Counted from the first letter of the stretch, positions 9,995-21,398 are shown. The stretch is DNA of 63,116 nucleotides from Rubrivivax sp. (GCA_016789955.1 JAEUPB010000024.1:1-63116), one strand, 5' to 3'. Notes: generated by a model not told the origin, from the sequence alone. Program-made: numbers and translations.

Positions 9995-10354
9995 ATGAAC
10001 CCGATCAAGGATGTGGTCCAGGCCGTCACGATGCCGTTCAAGGCCCTGTTCGTGATCGGCATCTGCTGGGCGGTGAACGCGATGACCTACAACGGCCGCT
10101 GGTGGGTGTGGTGGGTGGTGCTGGGCATGGGCATCGCCACGCTGGTGGCGCTGGGCCGCGGGCTGCGCACGCTGCTGCTGGGCTTCGTGCTGTGGTGGGT
10201 GGGCCGAAAGCTCTACGCGCGCTACGGCGACGCGGTGCGCGAGCGCTACGACGCCTGGGTGCGCCGCGCGAATCCCGGCTGGGCGCAGTTCGGCGACGTG
10301 GTCGGCACGATGCGCCCTGAGGGCCCGATCGTCGGCGGCACGCGCGCCCACTGA
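9995..10354 (+). CDS. 2TM-domain membrane protein
   Basis: A 119-residue inner-membrane protein of the small 2TM type. Two hydrophobic helices (about residues 14-30 and 36-65) contain a tryptophan-rich hinge (NGRWWVWWVVLGMG), and the C-terminal third is charged and presumably cytosolic. CCAGGAG stands 9 bases before the ATG as a ribosome binding site. The 158-bp gap upstream suggests its own promoter. Function unknown; similar short two-helix segments occur alone or fused to signalling modules. Confidence 0.78.
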   Translation: MNPIKDVVQAVTMPFKALFVIGICWAVNAMTYNGRWWVWWVVLGMGIATLVALGRGLRTLLLGFVLWWVGRKLYARYGDAVRERYDAWVRRANPGWAQFGDVVGTMRPEGPIVGGTRAH

Positions 10355-10395
10355 TCCCCTGGCGGCGCGAGCCCTCGCGTCGCCGCCGCGGTGCC

Positions 10396-10647
10396 TCAGC
10401 GGCCCTGCCGGCGTTCGTCGCGCGCCCGCACCCACACCCGGTGGCCGGCCGAGTACAGCCCGGACAACAGCATCAGCGGCCACAGCGCACTGCACGACAG
10501 TACCCACAGCAGCCGCGCGGCGGGGCCGTCGTCGCGGCCCGGGGTGCCCGGGCGGGTATGGCCCTCGCTGAACAGGTGCCGGTGCGACCAGCTCGCCAGG
10601 CCGAAGCAGGCGCCGAAGCCGAAGAAGGCGAGGAAGACGATGGTCAT
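10396..10647 (-). CDS. Hypothetical small membrane protein
   Basis: An 83-residue protein with two hydrophobic stretches (IVFLAFFGFGACFGLASW near the N-terminus and LLWVLSCSALWPLMLLSGLYSAG near residues 46-68) flanking a polar loop, ending in an Arg-rich tail. It lies 82 bases downstream of the cyclase gene on the same strand and converges on the 2TM gene. GGGAGCC precedes the ATG. I do not recognise a family. Confidence 0.6.
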   Translation of the reverse strand: MTIVFLAFFGFGACFGLASWSHRHLFSEGHTRPGTPGRDDGPAARLLWVLSCSALWPLMLLSGLYSAGHRVWVRARDERRQGR

Positions 10648-10729
10648 GCGTGGCTCCCGGGGACGGACAGCCCCCGGAGCAGTATCGCGCCGCGCCGGGC
10701 TCCTGTGGGCGACCTTTGTGCTGACGTGG

Positions 10730-13700
10730 TCAGCGCATCGCGTGCACCGCGCGCCAATGCGGCACCGCCGTGACCAGCACCTGCCGGTCCGCCACGTCGG
10801 GCAGCGAGGCGAGCTGCTCGTCCAGCCGCGCGAGCAGCGCCTTGCGCAGCACCGTGGCGCGGGCGTCGCCGATGGCCTCGCAGGCGCGGTGGCATTCGAG
10901 CAGATCCGCGGGGGCCATCGCGCGGACGTGGGGCCGAGCGTCCTGCGAGGCGGCCTCCGCCAGCATGGCGTCGATGGCAGCCCGCGCCTCCTGGTCCATG
11001 CCGGTGGTGGCGTCCAGCGCGGCCCGCATCGCGCGCGGTCCCCAGGACTCGGCGGTCCGCCCCTGGGCGGCGTACTGATCGGCGGCCTCGGTCCATCGGG
11101 CCTGCGCGCCGGCCTTGTCGCCGCGCCGGTGCGCCAGCCGGCCCTGGATCTCGCGCACCGCGGGCAGGTCCGATGGCAGATGGGCCGTCACCATCGCATC
11201 CACGTCGTCGAGCAGCGCCTGGGCGTCGTCGAGCCGGCCGTCGTCGATCGCGATCAGCGCCAGCAGCCGCTGCGGTCCGGACCGCAGGCGCGGCATGCCG
11301 GCCTGAGCGGCCAGCACGAGCGTGCGCTCGGCGCCGTCGTGGGCCTCCTCGACACGCCCGAGCAGCCACGCGGACCGGGCCCGCTGCAAGACCAGGTTGA
11401 ACCGATCGCGCAGCTGCAGGCCCGGCTCGGTCAGGCCTTGCTCCACGGCCGCCAGAACGTCCGCATGGCGGTCTTGCTGCGACAGCGCCTCCATCTGCAC
11501 CACGCGCAGCTGGTGCTGGTAGCCGTCGTAGCCCATCGCCCGCCGCGGCTGGCGTGCAGCCGCCCGGGCCGCGGCGAGTCCGTCCGCGATCGACGCATCG
11601 ACGGTCGCCCAATCCCGCCGCATCGTGGCCAGCCAGGCCCGCTCGCCGTGCGCCAGTGCCAGGGCGGCGGCTCCTGCCGCGTCGCACCGCGAGGCCAGCG
11701 TGATCGCATGGCGCGCCAGCCGCTCGGCCTCGTCCGGCCTGCCCTCGTGGTCGGCCACCAGCATGCGCAGCACGAGCTGGTCGGCGCGCATCGCGTCGTC
11801 GTCGCAGGTCTCGGCCCAGGCGGCCATCGCATCGGCCACGCGGCGAGCGTCCTCGGCGCGGCCCATGCGGTCGAGCAGCTCGTGCCGGTTGGCCATCAGC
11901 GCGTAGCGCCAGCGGGGGTCGGTCAGCGCGGGCTGGGCCAGCGCCCGCTCCACCGTGCGCAGCCCGTCCTCGTTGGCGTAGCGGCGATAGGCCACGAGAT
12001 GCGCACGGTCCCAGCAGTCGAGCGCCTGCGCGCTGTCGCCGGCCCGCTCGTGGTGTTCGGCCGTGAGCGCGAGGAACTCGTCGGCACGCGCACCCGTGCG
12101 GCCGGCCAGCCAGCGCGCCGCGGCCGCGTGCCCGGCCAGCCGATCGGCCTTCAGCACCGTGCCGTAGGTCACCTCGTGCAGCAGCGCGTGGGCGAACTGG
12201 TGCTCGTCGGTGCCGGCGAAGGCGCTGCCAGCGCGCGGGCGCACCAGCTCGCGCCGATGCAGCGCGGGCAGGGCCGACGGTGCCGCCGAGTCCAGGGCCG
12301 CCAGCGCCTCGCTCCAGAACACCGGGCCGACGACGCTGGCCCGCTGCAGCGCCGCCAGCTCGCGCGACGGCAGCGCGTCCAGCCGCGCCTGCAGCACTGC
12401 GACCAGCGTCTCGGGCACGCGCAGCGCGGCCAGCCGCGAAGCGTCGAGCCGCCAGGGGTCGGCAGTGGCGTCGATCACGCCGTCGTCCACCAGCATGCGC
12501 ACCAGCGCCTCGAGGTAGTAGGGGTTTCCCGCCGAGCGCGCGAGCAGCGGCCGCGCGAGCGCGTCGGGCACTTCCGGCAACCGGGCGAGCAGCGCATGCA
12601 GCAGCCGCTCGCCGTGCTCGGTGCCCAGCGGCGACAGCCGCAGCGACACGCTGTCGATGCCCTCGGCAGCGCGCAGCTCGTGGCCTTGTTCGATCAGCGC
12701 CGGCCGCGCCAGCGCGAGCAGCATCAGGGGCACCGCCCCGTCGTCGAGCAGCGTGCGCGCGAAGTCCAGCGAGCCGGCGTCGGCCCAATGCAGGTCGTCG
12801 AGCACGACGAGCAGCGGCTGGCGCGCCGCCATCGCGTGCAACGCGCGCTTCAGCGCGGCGTAGGCTTGCGCGCGCAGCGCCGAGGCGGGCAGGGCCTGCA
12901 CGGCCGGGTCGGCGCCGAAGTCCATGCCGACGAGCTGGCCGATGCGCGGCCCGTCCTGCGCGGCCGTCTCGCCGAGCCAGGGCGCCAGGCCCTGGAGCAG
13001 GCGCTGCCGCGCCTCGGCGGCGTCGAGGTCGTCGTGGATCGCGAGCCGGCGAGCCAGGAGCTGGTGCAACAGCCCGTACGGCTGCAGCGCGAGCGACGGG
13101 TGGGCGCGCGCCTGCAGCAGCCCCGCGGCGCCTTCGTGCAGCCCGAGCGACTGCAGCAGTTCCTGGCGCAGCCGCGTCTTGCCGACTCCCGCGTCGGCGA
13201 TCACCACGGCGAGCACCGGCCGGCCTTCGGCGCAACAGCGCGCATGCAGCTCGCGCAGCACACGCAATTCGTCGTCGCGGCCCACCAGCGGTGTGCGCAC
13301 CCCGTCGACGCCGCGCAGCGCGGCCGGCTCCGGCCCCGTCACCACGCCCTGCACGAGCCACGTGCGCAACGGTTCGTCGACGCCCTTCACCGTGAGCGGC
13401 GGCTGCTCTTCGGCGACGAACAGCCCGCGCACCAGCGCCCAGGTGGCGTCGGACACCCGCAGCCGCCCCGCCGGGGCGCTCTGCTCCATGCGCGCCGCGA
13501 CGTGCACCGCGTGGCCCATCGCCGTGCGCTCCGCTTCCACGCCGCCGCCCAGCAGCACGGCGCCGGTGTGGATCCCGACGCGCACGCGGAAGTCGGCCAC
13601 GCCCAGCTCGTCGCGCACCTGCTGCGCATGGCGCGCCGCTTCGTCGAGCATCTGCAGCCCGGCGCGCACCGCCTGCTCGGCCTCGTGCTCGCGCAGCCCG

Positions 13701-14041
13701 CGCATGCCGAACGCGGCCTTCAGCCCGTCACCGGTGTAGCGCAGCACCTGGCCGCCCCACTGCTGCACGGCGTCTGCGAAGCCCTGCAATGCGCGGCCCA
13801 GCACCTCCATCGCCTCATCGGGCGCCACGCGGCCGAGCATGGCGGTGGAGTCGGCCACGTCGGCAAAGAGGATGCTGACCTGGCGCAGCCGCTGCGGCGC
13901 GGCGGCCGTGGACGGTTCGGCAACGGCGTGTCGGCGCAGCGCGGCCACGGCGGCGTCGATGGCCGCGTCGCCGAGTGCGGCGCGGTGGCCTTCCAGCTGC
14001 GCGATCGCGCGCTCGAGCGGCGTCTCGTCCGGGCTCGGCAT
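10730..14041 (-). CDS. Class III nucleotide cyclase fused to AAA ATPase and TPR-like repeats
   Basis: A 1103-residue cytosolic regulator. The cyclase homology domain (about residues 50-225) starts with VSILFADVADSTAM (first metal Asp) and continues with RYTGDGLKAAFG (second metal Asp). Next comes an NTPase of the STAND/AAA type with Walker A ADAGVGKTRL (about residue 285) and Walker B LLVVLDDLHWAD, then a long alpha-helical TPR-like C-terminus. Family knowledge: such proteins make cAMP in response to signals sensed through the TPR/ATPase part, or are degenerate. In the place of the usual Asn-x2-Ala-Arg motif the sequence reads HVAARME, so the ribose-orienting Asn is a His. Activity is therefore uncertain. 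Confidence 0.88.
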   Translation of the reverse strand: MPSPDETPLERAIAQLEGHRAALGDAAIDAAVAALRRHAVAEPSTAAAPQRLRQVSILFADVADSTAMLGRVAPDEAMEVLGRALQGFADAVQQWGGQVLRYTGDGLKAAFGMRGLREHEAEQAVRAGLQMLDEAARHAQQVRDELGVADFRVRVGIHTGAVLLGGGVEAERTAMGHAVHVAARMEQSAPAGRLRVSDATWALVRGLFVAEEQPPLTVKGVDEPLRTWLVQGVVTGPEPAALRGVDGVRTPLVGRDDELRVLRELHARCCAEGRPVLAVVIADAGVGKTRLRQELLQSLGLHEGAAGLLQARAHPSLALQPYGLLHQLLARRLAIHDDLDAAEARQRLLQGLAPWLGETAAQDGPRIGQLVGMDFGADPAVQALPASALRAQAYAALKRALHAMAARQPLLVVLDDLHWADAGSLDFARTLLDDGAVPLMLLALARPALIEQGHELRAAEGIDSVSLRLSPLGTEHGERLLHALLARLPEVPDALARPLLARSAGNPYYLEALVRMLVDDGVIDATADPWRLDASRLAALRVPETLVAVLQARLDALPSRELAALQRASVVGPVFWSEALAALDSAAPSALPALHRRELVRPRAGSAFAGTDEHQFAHALLHEVTYGTVLKADRLAGHAAAARWLAGRTGARADEFLALTAEHHERAGDSAQALDCWDRAHLVAYRRYANEDGLRTVERALAQPALTDPRWRYALMANRHELLDRMGRAEDARRVADAMAAWAETCDDDAMRADQLVLRMLVADHEGRPDEAERLARHAITLASRCDAAGAAALALAHGERAWLATMRRDWATVDASIADGLAAARAAARQPRRAMGYDGYQHQLRVVQMEALSQQDRHADVLAAVEQGLTEPGLQLRDRFNLVLQRARSAWLLGRVEEAHDGAERTLVLAAQAGMPRLRSGPQRLLALIAIDDGRLDDAQALLDDVDAMVTAHLPSDLPAVREIQGRLAHRRGDKAGAQARWTEAADQYAAQGRTAESWGPRAMRAALDATTGMDQEARAAIDAMLAEAASQDARPHVRAMAPADLLECHRACEAIGDARATVLRKALLARLDEQLASLPDVADRQVLVTAVPHWRAVHAMR

Positions 14042-14069
14042 CGGCCTCGTGATGGCGCGGCGGTCGCGG

Positions 14070-16124
<2,055 letters not shown>

Positions 16125-16190
16125 GACGTGCTCCAGCGTGTGCCGGAGCGATTGTCGATGCCCGCGCGGGGGATCATGGCCGCGGCCGGT

Positions 16191-16340
16191 TCAGGCGCGA
16201 TCGGCGGGCACCGACTGCTGGGCCAGCGTGGCCGTTTCCGGGGCCGACGTGGCCAGCGTGTCGATGCTGCCGAGCATGGCCAGCGTCAGCACGAAGGACA
16301 GGGCGATCGAGGCGAGGCGCGGGGCGAGCGGGGTGTGCAT
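16191..16340 (-). CDS. Small exported or membrane-anchored peptide (49 aa)
   Basis: A 49-residue product with a short basic N-terminus (HTPLAPR), a hydrophobic core LASIALSFVLTLAMLGSID (residues 9-27) and a polar tail rich in Ala, Thr and Gln. AGGGAC lies 6-11 bases before the ATG. It looks like a signal peptide or single membrane anchor with a mini-domain. It sits 66 bases upstream of paaZ on the same strand and is divergent from the lipoprotein gene. Such short hydrophobic proteins are common but unnamed in Burkholderiales; the call rests on ribosome site and composition only. Confidence 0.55.
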   Translation of the reverse strand: MHTPLAPRLASIALSFVLTLAMLGSIDTLATSAPETATLAQQSVPADRA

Positions 16341-16652
16341 GGTGGGGTCCCTGGGGCGAGTGGCACGGTGTGCGATGGATGCACTGTGCCTGTCGGCGAA
16401 GGCCGGCGCACGGCGGTTGCGACGAGCCGCGGCCCAACGCGGATGGATCGCGTATCGCGGCGATGAACCTGCGCGGGTCTCCCGTCTTCGCAGTGCCGCG
16501 ACCGGCCGGCGCCGGTGTTTCGCAGCGCTGCGAGGCGCGGCCCCGGCCACCGCGGCGTACGCCTGCGCGCACAGCCGGTTCGGTTCGCTGGCACGGCATT
16601 CGCGTAGAGGCCTGGGAGCCCGTCGGGGCAAGACGGGTGATCGGGGAACGGG
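16341..16652. other. 312-bp divergent intergenic region with palindromes
   Basis: No convincing gene. It separates two divergent exported-protein genes and should hold their promoters, though no clean -10/-35 pair stands out. Visible structure: arms ACCGGC/GCCGGT at 16501-16516, a perfect 14-bp palindrome TCGCAGCGCTGCGA at 16520-16533, and a hairpin CCCGTC (16619-16624) with GACGGG (16632-16637) just upstream of the lipoprotein start. Confidence 0.5.
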
Positions 16653-19508
16653 ATGGCGTCGAACGCAGGTCTGCGAGGTGGTGTGCTGGTGACAGCGATG
16701 TTGCTGGGCGCCTGCGGCGGGGGCGGAGGCGGCGGCCTCGGCGGTGACGCGGCGGCCGAGGCCGCCGAGGTGGTGATCAGCGGGCCGGCGGAGCTGCTGC
16801 GCGGGCGGCGCATCGAGTGGACCGTACACATGCCCGCGCAGCCGGCCGACGATCCGCCGACCGGCTACGCGATCACGCTGCCCGAGGCGACGTCGCGCAT
16901 CCGCATCGACACCACCCCGTGCGCGCCGCCGGCCACCACCGGCTGCCAGCGCTGGTCGATCGAGGCCGCGCGCGACGCCGTGCCGGGCGACCACAGCTTC
17001 TTCGTGCGACCGATCGGCGTGCGGGCGCGGCTGAGCGACAAGGCGGCCACGCTGGTCGTGGTGGCGCCGGCCGAACACCACGGCCGCGCCGAGCGGGTGG
17101 CCGACGACGGCGAAACCGTGATCGTCGCGGCGCGCGCGCCGGACGGCTCCGTGCGGCTGTTCGGGCGCGGCGACAACAGCCGCGGTCAGCTCGCTTCGGG
17201 CTACGCCGCGCCCGAGTCGATCGGCTCGTCGCGCATGGCCGTGGGTCCGCGCCGCGCGCCGGACTTCATCGCGCTCCAGCATGCGGCAGCAGGGGGTGGC
17301 CCGGGGGGCTGGGAGCAGATCGTGATGTCGGCCAGCGCGGTGGTCGCGCGTCACGCCGGGCAGGTGCTGGTGTGGGGCGATGCCAGCGCGCCGTGGCTCG
17401 GCTACGCCGGCGACAGCGGTGACGCGCAGATCGTGCCGCGCGTGCTGCCTGCGTTCGATGGCGCGACGTCCATGGCCGAGCGCAGCTCCCGCGCGGCGGT
17501 GGTCAGCCCCGATGGGCACGTGATGCTTCGCGTGATCGCGGACGGGGCGCCAGCGACGAAGCGAGTGGCCACGCTCGTCGACGAACGGGAGGTGCCACTG
17601 GTGGGCTTCACGGAGGCGCTGGACACCGGAGAGGTGCTGCTGATGCGGCAGGCCTCCGGCGCCGTCTGGCGCGTGGACGCGAGGACGGGATTGCCGGCCG
17701 AACGCGTCGCCGGACTGCCGGGCGACATCGCCGCGCTTGCCGGCGCCGGCGCGCACGTCGTCGCCCGCGACGCGATCGGGCGCCTGTGGCAATGGAGCCA
17801 GCGAGGGCTTGCCACCGCTCCCGCCCCGGTCCCGGGCCTCGACGGGGTGGTCAGCCACTCGGTCGGCGACGACGGCCGCGGCTACGCGGTGCGCGTCGAC
17901 GGCAGCGTCTGGTCGTGGCCGCTCGGCGGCACGCCGGTGCGTGTCCGCACGCTGGAGCATGCCCGCAGCGTCAGCGGCAACGGCTGGGTCATCACGGGCC
18001 ACTGCTCGGAGGGTGACGGCGGGCTGTGGCGGATCGACGTGGCGGCCGAGCCGCAGGTCCAGCGGCAAGCGGGCTTCGGTGACGACTGCGCAGGCGCGCC
18101 CGATCCGACCACCGACCTGATCGTGCGCATCAGCGGCACGGGCAGCGTGACCAGCACGCCGGCCGGCCTGGCCTGCGGCCTCGGCGTGGCGTCGTGCGGC
18201 GCGTCGTTCCCCGCGCTCAGCACGGTGGAACTGCGGGCCTTCGGTGCCGAGGGGCGGCTGGTGCGGGCGTGGGGAGGCGACTGCGTGCCGTCGCCCACGA
18301 CCCCCGGCAGCGCGACGGTCGTGATGCCGGCCGCCGATGCCGGCCGCCGCGCCGTGTGCGACGTGAGCTTCGCCGACGATCCGCCGCCGCGGCTGCGCGT
18401 GTCGATCTCCGGGCCGGGCAGCGTGCGCCTGGAGACTCCCGGCAACACCACCGTGTGCCTGCGCGGGTCCTCGGGCTCGCTCGGCGAGTGCGACCGCGGC
18501 ACGAGCCCGGTGACACTGATCGCGCTGCCCGAACCCGGCGCCGTGTTCAACGCCTGGAGCGGTGCCTGCACCGGCTCGGCCGCGACGCTGGTGCATGCGG
18601 TCATCGGCGCCCAGAGCTGCACCGCGACCTTCGCGTTGGAGCCGCGGACGACGCTCGCCGTGCGCGTGGAAGGTGCCGGCAGCGTGAGCAGCGTGCCCGC
18701 GGGCATCGCCTGTGGTGCGGCCTGCACGATCACGCTGCCGGTGTCGACGCGCGTCACGCTGACCGCCGCGCCGGCCGCGGGCCAGCGTTTCGCCGGCTGG
18801 GCGGGCGACTGCAGCGGAAGCGCGCCGTCGACCGACGTGCTGCTGGCGGCCGCGCGCCTGTGCACCGCGCGCTTCGAAGCAGACGCCGCACCGCCGCCAC
18901 CACCGCCCCCGAGCCTGTTGCCGGCCGGCAACCTCGTGCTGAACCCTGGCTTCGAGGGGACGGTCGGGGCCGGTGGTCTGCCCACGGTGGCCGGCGCGTG
19001 GACCGGCGACGCCACCAGCGCGTCGGCCGGCGAAGGCGGCGTGCGGCCGCGCGGCGGCGCCCGCATGCTCAAGTTCGTCGCCACCGGCCCCGACGCGAGC
19101 GCGGCGTTGGTGTCCAGCCAGCTTTGGCAGGTCGTCGACCTGTCGGCCTGGTCGGCCGAGATCGCGCGTGGCGACGTGCAGGCCGATGCCAGCGCCTGGT
19201 TCCACCGCGTGCCCGGCGGCCCCGGCACCGACCGCCGCTTCGACCTGCGCGTGCTGGCCTTCGACGGCCCGCTGTCCGAGGTGCCCGCGCGCTATGCCGC
19301 CAACGCCGCGCTGGCGGTGCAGGCGGCGGTGGTGGACACCACCGGGGCGGCGTGGCAGCAGGCGGCGCTGACGCTGCGGCTGCCGCCGGGCACGCGCCAC
19401 GTGCTGGTGGAGATCTACGCGTACGAGGACGTGCGCAACGACGCGGTGCTGCCCGAGTTCGACGGGCACTACGCCGACGACGTGGCGCTGGTGCTGCGCC
19501 GTCCCTGA
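16653..19508 (+). CDS. Lipoprotein with RCC1-like region and Cys-containing repeat domains
   Basis: A 951-residue secreted protein. The start shows a lipobox LLGAC (Cys 21) followed by a poly-Gly linker, so it should be lipid-anchored after export. Residues about 140-480 hold RCC1/propeller-like blades (VRLFGRGDNSRGQL, VLVWGDASAPWLG, GRLWQWSQRG, SVWSWPLGG). Then come three similar modules of about 75-90 residues, each starting VRxxGxGSVxS/RxxPxG and ending in CTAxF-like strands with paired cysteines (bacterial repeat type). After a PPPPPPP linker, a C-terminal jelly-roll-like domain (NLVLNPGFEG) resembles carbohydrate-binding modules. No catalytic site is seen. Probably a cell-surface adhesion or binding protein. 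Confidence 0.82.
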   Translation: MASNAGLRGGVLVTAMLLGACGGGGGGGLGGDAAAEAAEVVISGPAELLRGRRIEWTVHMPAQPADDPPTGYAITLPEATSRIRIDTTPCAPPATTGCQRWSIEAARDAVPGDHSFFVRPIGVRARLSDKAATLVVVAPAEHHGRAERVADDGETVIVAARAPDGSVRLFGRGDNSRGQLASGYAAPESIGSSRMAVGPRRAPDFIALQHAAAGGGPGGWEQIVMSASAVVARHAGQVLVWGDASAPWLGYAGDSGDAQIVPRVLPAFDGATSMAERSSRAAVVSPDGHVMLRVIADGAPATKRVATLVDEREVPLVGFTEALDTGEVLLMRQASGAVWRVDARTGLPAERVAGLPGDIAALAGAGAHVVARDAIGRLWQWSQRGLATAPAPVPGLDGVVSHSVGDDGRGYAVRVDGSVWSWPLGGTPVRVRTLEHARSVSGNGWVITGHCSEGDGGLWRIDVAAEPQVQRQAGFGDDCAGAPDPTTDLIVRISGTGSVTSTPAGLACGLGVASCGASFPALSTVELRAFGAEGRLVRAWGGDCVPSPTTPGSATVVMPAADAGRRAVCDVSFADDPPPRLRVSISGPGSVRLETPGNTTVCLRGSSGSLGECDRGTSPVTLIALPEPGAVFNAWSGACTGSAATLVHAVIGAQSCTATFALEPRTTLAVRVEGAGSVSSVPAGIACGAACTITLPVSTRVTLTAAPAAGQRFAGWAGDCSGSAPSTDVLLAAARLCTARFEADAAPPPPPPPSLLPAGNLVLNPGFEGTVGAGGLPTVAGAWTGDATSASAGEGGVRPRGGARMLKFVATGPDASAALVSSQLWQVVDLSAWSAEIARGDVQADASAWFHRVPGGPGTDRRFDLRVLAFDGPLSEVPARYAANAALAVQAAVVDTTGAAWQQAALTLRLPPGTRHVLVEIYAYEDVRNDAVLPEFDGHYADDVALVLRRP

Positions 19509-19541
19509 CCCGACCCCCGCTCACACGAAGGAGGACCTGCG

Positions 19542-19790
19542 ATGACGAACCCGTCTGCCCTTGGCTCGCCCCCACCCCCGCCCCCGTGTCGCGACCTGCG
19601 GCGGCGCGCCTGGCTCGTGCTGGCCTTGACCTCGCTGGCGGCCGGCGCCGCCGATGCTCGGCCGGGCCGCTACGGCCCCTACGCCACCGCGCGCCGCGCG
19701 CAGGAGGTGGCCGACCAGTTCCGCCGCGCCGGCTGGCGCGCGGTGTTCTTCCACGACGGCGACGGCTGGTACGTCGACGTTCGCCGTTGA
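19542..19790 (+). CDS. Small exported SPOR-like protein
   Basis: An 82-residue protein behind a very strong ribosome site (GAAGGAGG, 7 bases before the ATG). A membrane or signal segment (AWLVLALTSLAAGAADA) ends near residue 40. The remaining 40 residues, YGPYATARRAQEVADQFRRAGW and GDGWYVDVR, match the core of a SPOR domain, which binds denuded peptidoglycan glycans at division sites. A full SPOR domain is about 70 residues, so this would be a minimal form. It is followed 26 bases later by another exported protein and preceded by the lipoprotein gene; the three may form one unit. Confidence 0.65.
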   Translation: MTNPSALGSPPPPPPCRDLRRRAWLVLALTSLAAGAADARPGRYGPYATARRAQEVADQFRRAGWRAVFFHDGDGWYVDVRR

Positions 19791-19816
19791 CCCGGCGGTA
19801 CCCGGAGCCCCGAAAC

Positions 19817-21364
19817 ATGAAGCCTTCCTTGCTCACCTTCGTCGTGCTGACTGCCAGTGTGCTGCCGGCAGCGGCACAGCTCCTTGCCGTCGTGCGCATC
19901 GTCGAAGACCCGCAGCCGGCCCGCGTCGGCGCCGGGGACGACGTGATGTTCCGCGTGCGCGCCGAGATCGCCGCGCCGCATGCCATCACCCGCTACGAAT
20001 GGCGCCGCAACGGCGTCGCGATCGCCGGTGCGCCGAGTGCGCCGGAGCTGACGCTGCGCGGGGTGGCCGGCGGCGACGCCGGCACGATCAGCGTGATGGT
20101 CTACAGCACGGCCATCGGCCGCCCGTCGCGCGGCGCGCGGCTGGACGTGGTGCAGAACGGGTGGGCGCTGCTGTCGGGGCGCGAGCTGTCCACGCGGGCG
20201 GCCACGCAGGCGCCGTCGCTGGTGCGCTGCGACGGTCGATGGCTCGTGGCGTGGGCGGAGAACAGCAGCGCCGTGCCGGCGGTGCCGCAGCTGCGCGTCT
20301 CGGCGCTCGAGGCCGGCGCCTGGCAGCCGATGTCCACGGCCACGCTGCCCGGCGCGGCAGGTGCCTGGGCCACCGATCCGTCGCTGCATTGCGCGTCGTT
20401 CCAGTCGCGGGAACAGGCCGCGGTGGTGTGGACCGAGGCCGCTGGTTCGGTGGCACCCAAGACGCTGCACGTCAAGCGTTTCGACGGCGCGACCTGGCAG
20501 CCTGTCGGCGCGCCGCTGGCCAGCGGACCGACAGTGGCCATCAGCCGTCCCACGCTGCGCCTGGCCGGCGAGGAGTCCGACAACGCCGGCGGCACGGCGA
20601 TCGCCACGCTGTCGCTGCGCACCTACGCCAACGCCGCGCGGCTGCGCCACGAGCGCTGGGACGGCGCGCAATGGGTGTTGCTGGGTGATGCTCCCGCGCA
20701 CACCGGCACGGCGCCGATGGTGCTGCCGGACACCGCCTCGCGGCCGGCGGCGCTGATGGGCCGGCGTGCGCTGGCTCCACTGCAGCTGGCCAACGTGGTG
20801 GTCGCCCCGGGCCAGAGCCGGCTGGCGGTGGTCAGCAGCCAGACCGGCTGGGCGCCGCTGGGCGACTGGCTGCGTCCGGCGTCGTCGTCGCCGGTGCAGC
20901 TCGTCGGCCTGGGCTTCGGCGCCGAGCGCAGCCTGCCCCGCGCGGTGGCGATGTGGCGCGAGGGCGGCACGACGCCGTCGCTGGTCTCGTCCACGCTGTC
21001 CGGGGCCGACTACCAGCAGGCCTTCGAGTCCGGCGGCCTGCGCTCCTGGCCGGTGTACGCCGACCCGCTGCCGCTGCCGGTGGGCTCGCTGCTGTTCGCA
21101 CACGATGGCGACGCGCACCGCACCGACTGCGACTTCGGCGGGCGTTCGGGTTTCGGCGTGGCCGTCGCCGACAGCACGCAGACGCAGGTCTGGTTCCCCA
21201 ACTGTCCCGGTGCGGGCAGCGGCACCGCCCGCTGGTTTCCGGTGGGCGATCCGCTGCCGCTGCGGCCGGCGGCGATGACGTTGAAGATGCAGGACCGCGA
21301 GCGGCCGCTCGTCGCGCTCGTGCAGAACGGGCGGCTCGAGGTGTGGAGGTGGGTGCTGCCGTAG
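19817..21364 (+). CDS. Exported protein with Ig-like N-terminus, function unknown
   Basis: A 515-residue secreted protein. The signal peptide is clear (LLTFVVLTASVLPAAAQ). Residues about 25-110 look like an immunoglobulin-type beta-sandwich (YEWRRNGVAIAGAPSAPELTLRGV). The rest has repeated W-containing segments (WAENSS, AWQPMST, TWQPVGAPL, QWVLLGDAP, RWFPVGDPL) suggesting propeller blades or a sialidase-like fold without catalytic residues. The start at 19817 is the only one that yields a signal peptide; the open frame extends upstream over the preceding genes but is noise. It ends 34 bases before the kinase ATG. No specific function can be given. Confidence 0.75.
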   Translation: MKPSLLTFVVLTASVLPAAAQLLAVVRIVEDPQPARVGAGDDVMFRVRAEIAAPHAITRYEWRRNGVAIAGAPSAPELTLRGVAGGDAGTISVMVYSTAIGRPSRGARLDVVQNGWALLSGRELSTRAATQAPSLVRCDGRWLVAWAENSSAVPAVPQLRVSALEAGAWQPMSTATLPGAAGAWATDPSLHCASFQSREQAAVVWTEAAGSVAPKTLHVKRFDGATWQPVGAPLASGPTVAISRPTLRLAGEESDNAGGTAIATLSLRTYANAARLRHERWDGAQWVLLGDAPAHTGTAPMVLPDTASRPAALMGRRALAPLQLANVVVAPGQSRLAVVSSQTGWAPLGDWLRPASSSPVQLVGLGFGAERSLPRAVAMWREGGTTPSLVSSTLSGADYQQAFESGGLRSWPVYADPLPLPVGSLLFAHDGDAHRTDCDFGGRSGFGVAVADSTQTQVWFPNCPGAGSGTARWFPVGDPLPLRPAAMTLKMQDRERPLVALVQNGRLEVWRWVLP

Positions 21365-21398
21365 GGGATTGGCCGATACTCGCCAGCCAGGCCGCGCC

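Noticed and set aside
16341-19469. Minus-strand open frame opposite the RCC1-like lipoprotein, in frame with the 49-residue peptide
   Set aside because: Only the last 49 residues after a good ribosome site look coding; the rest is antisense.
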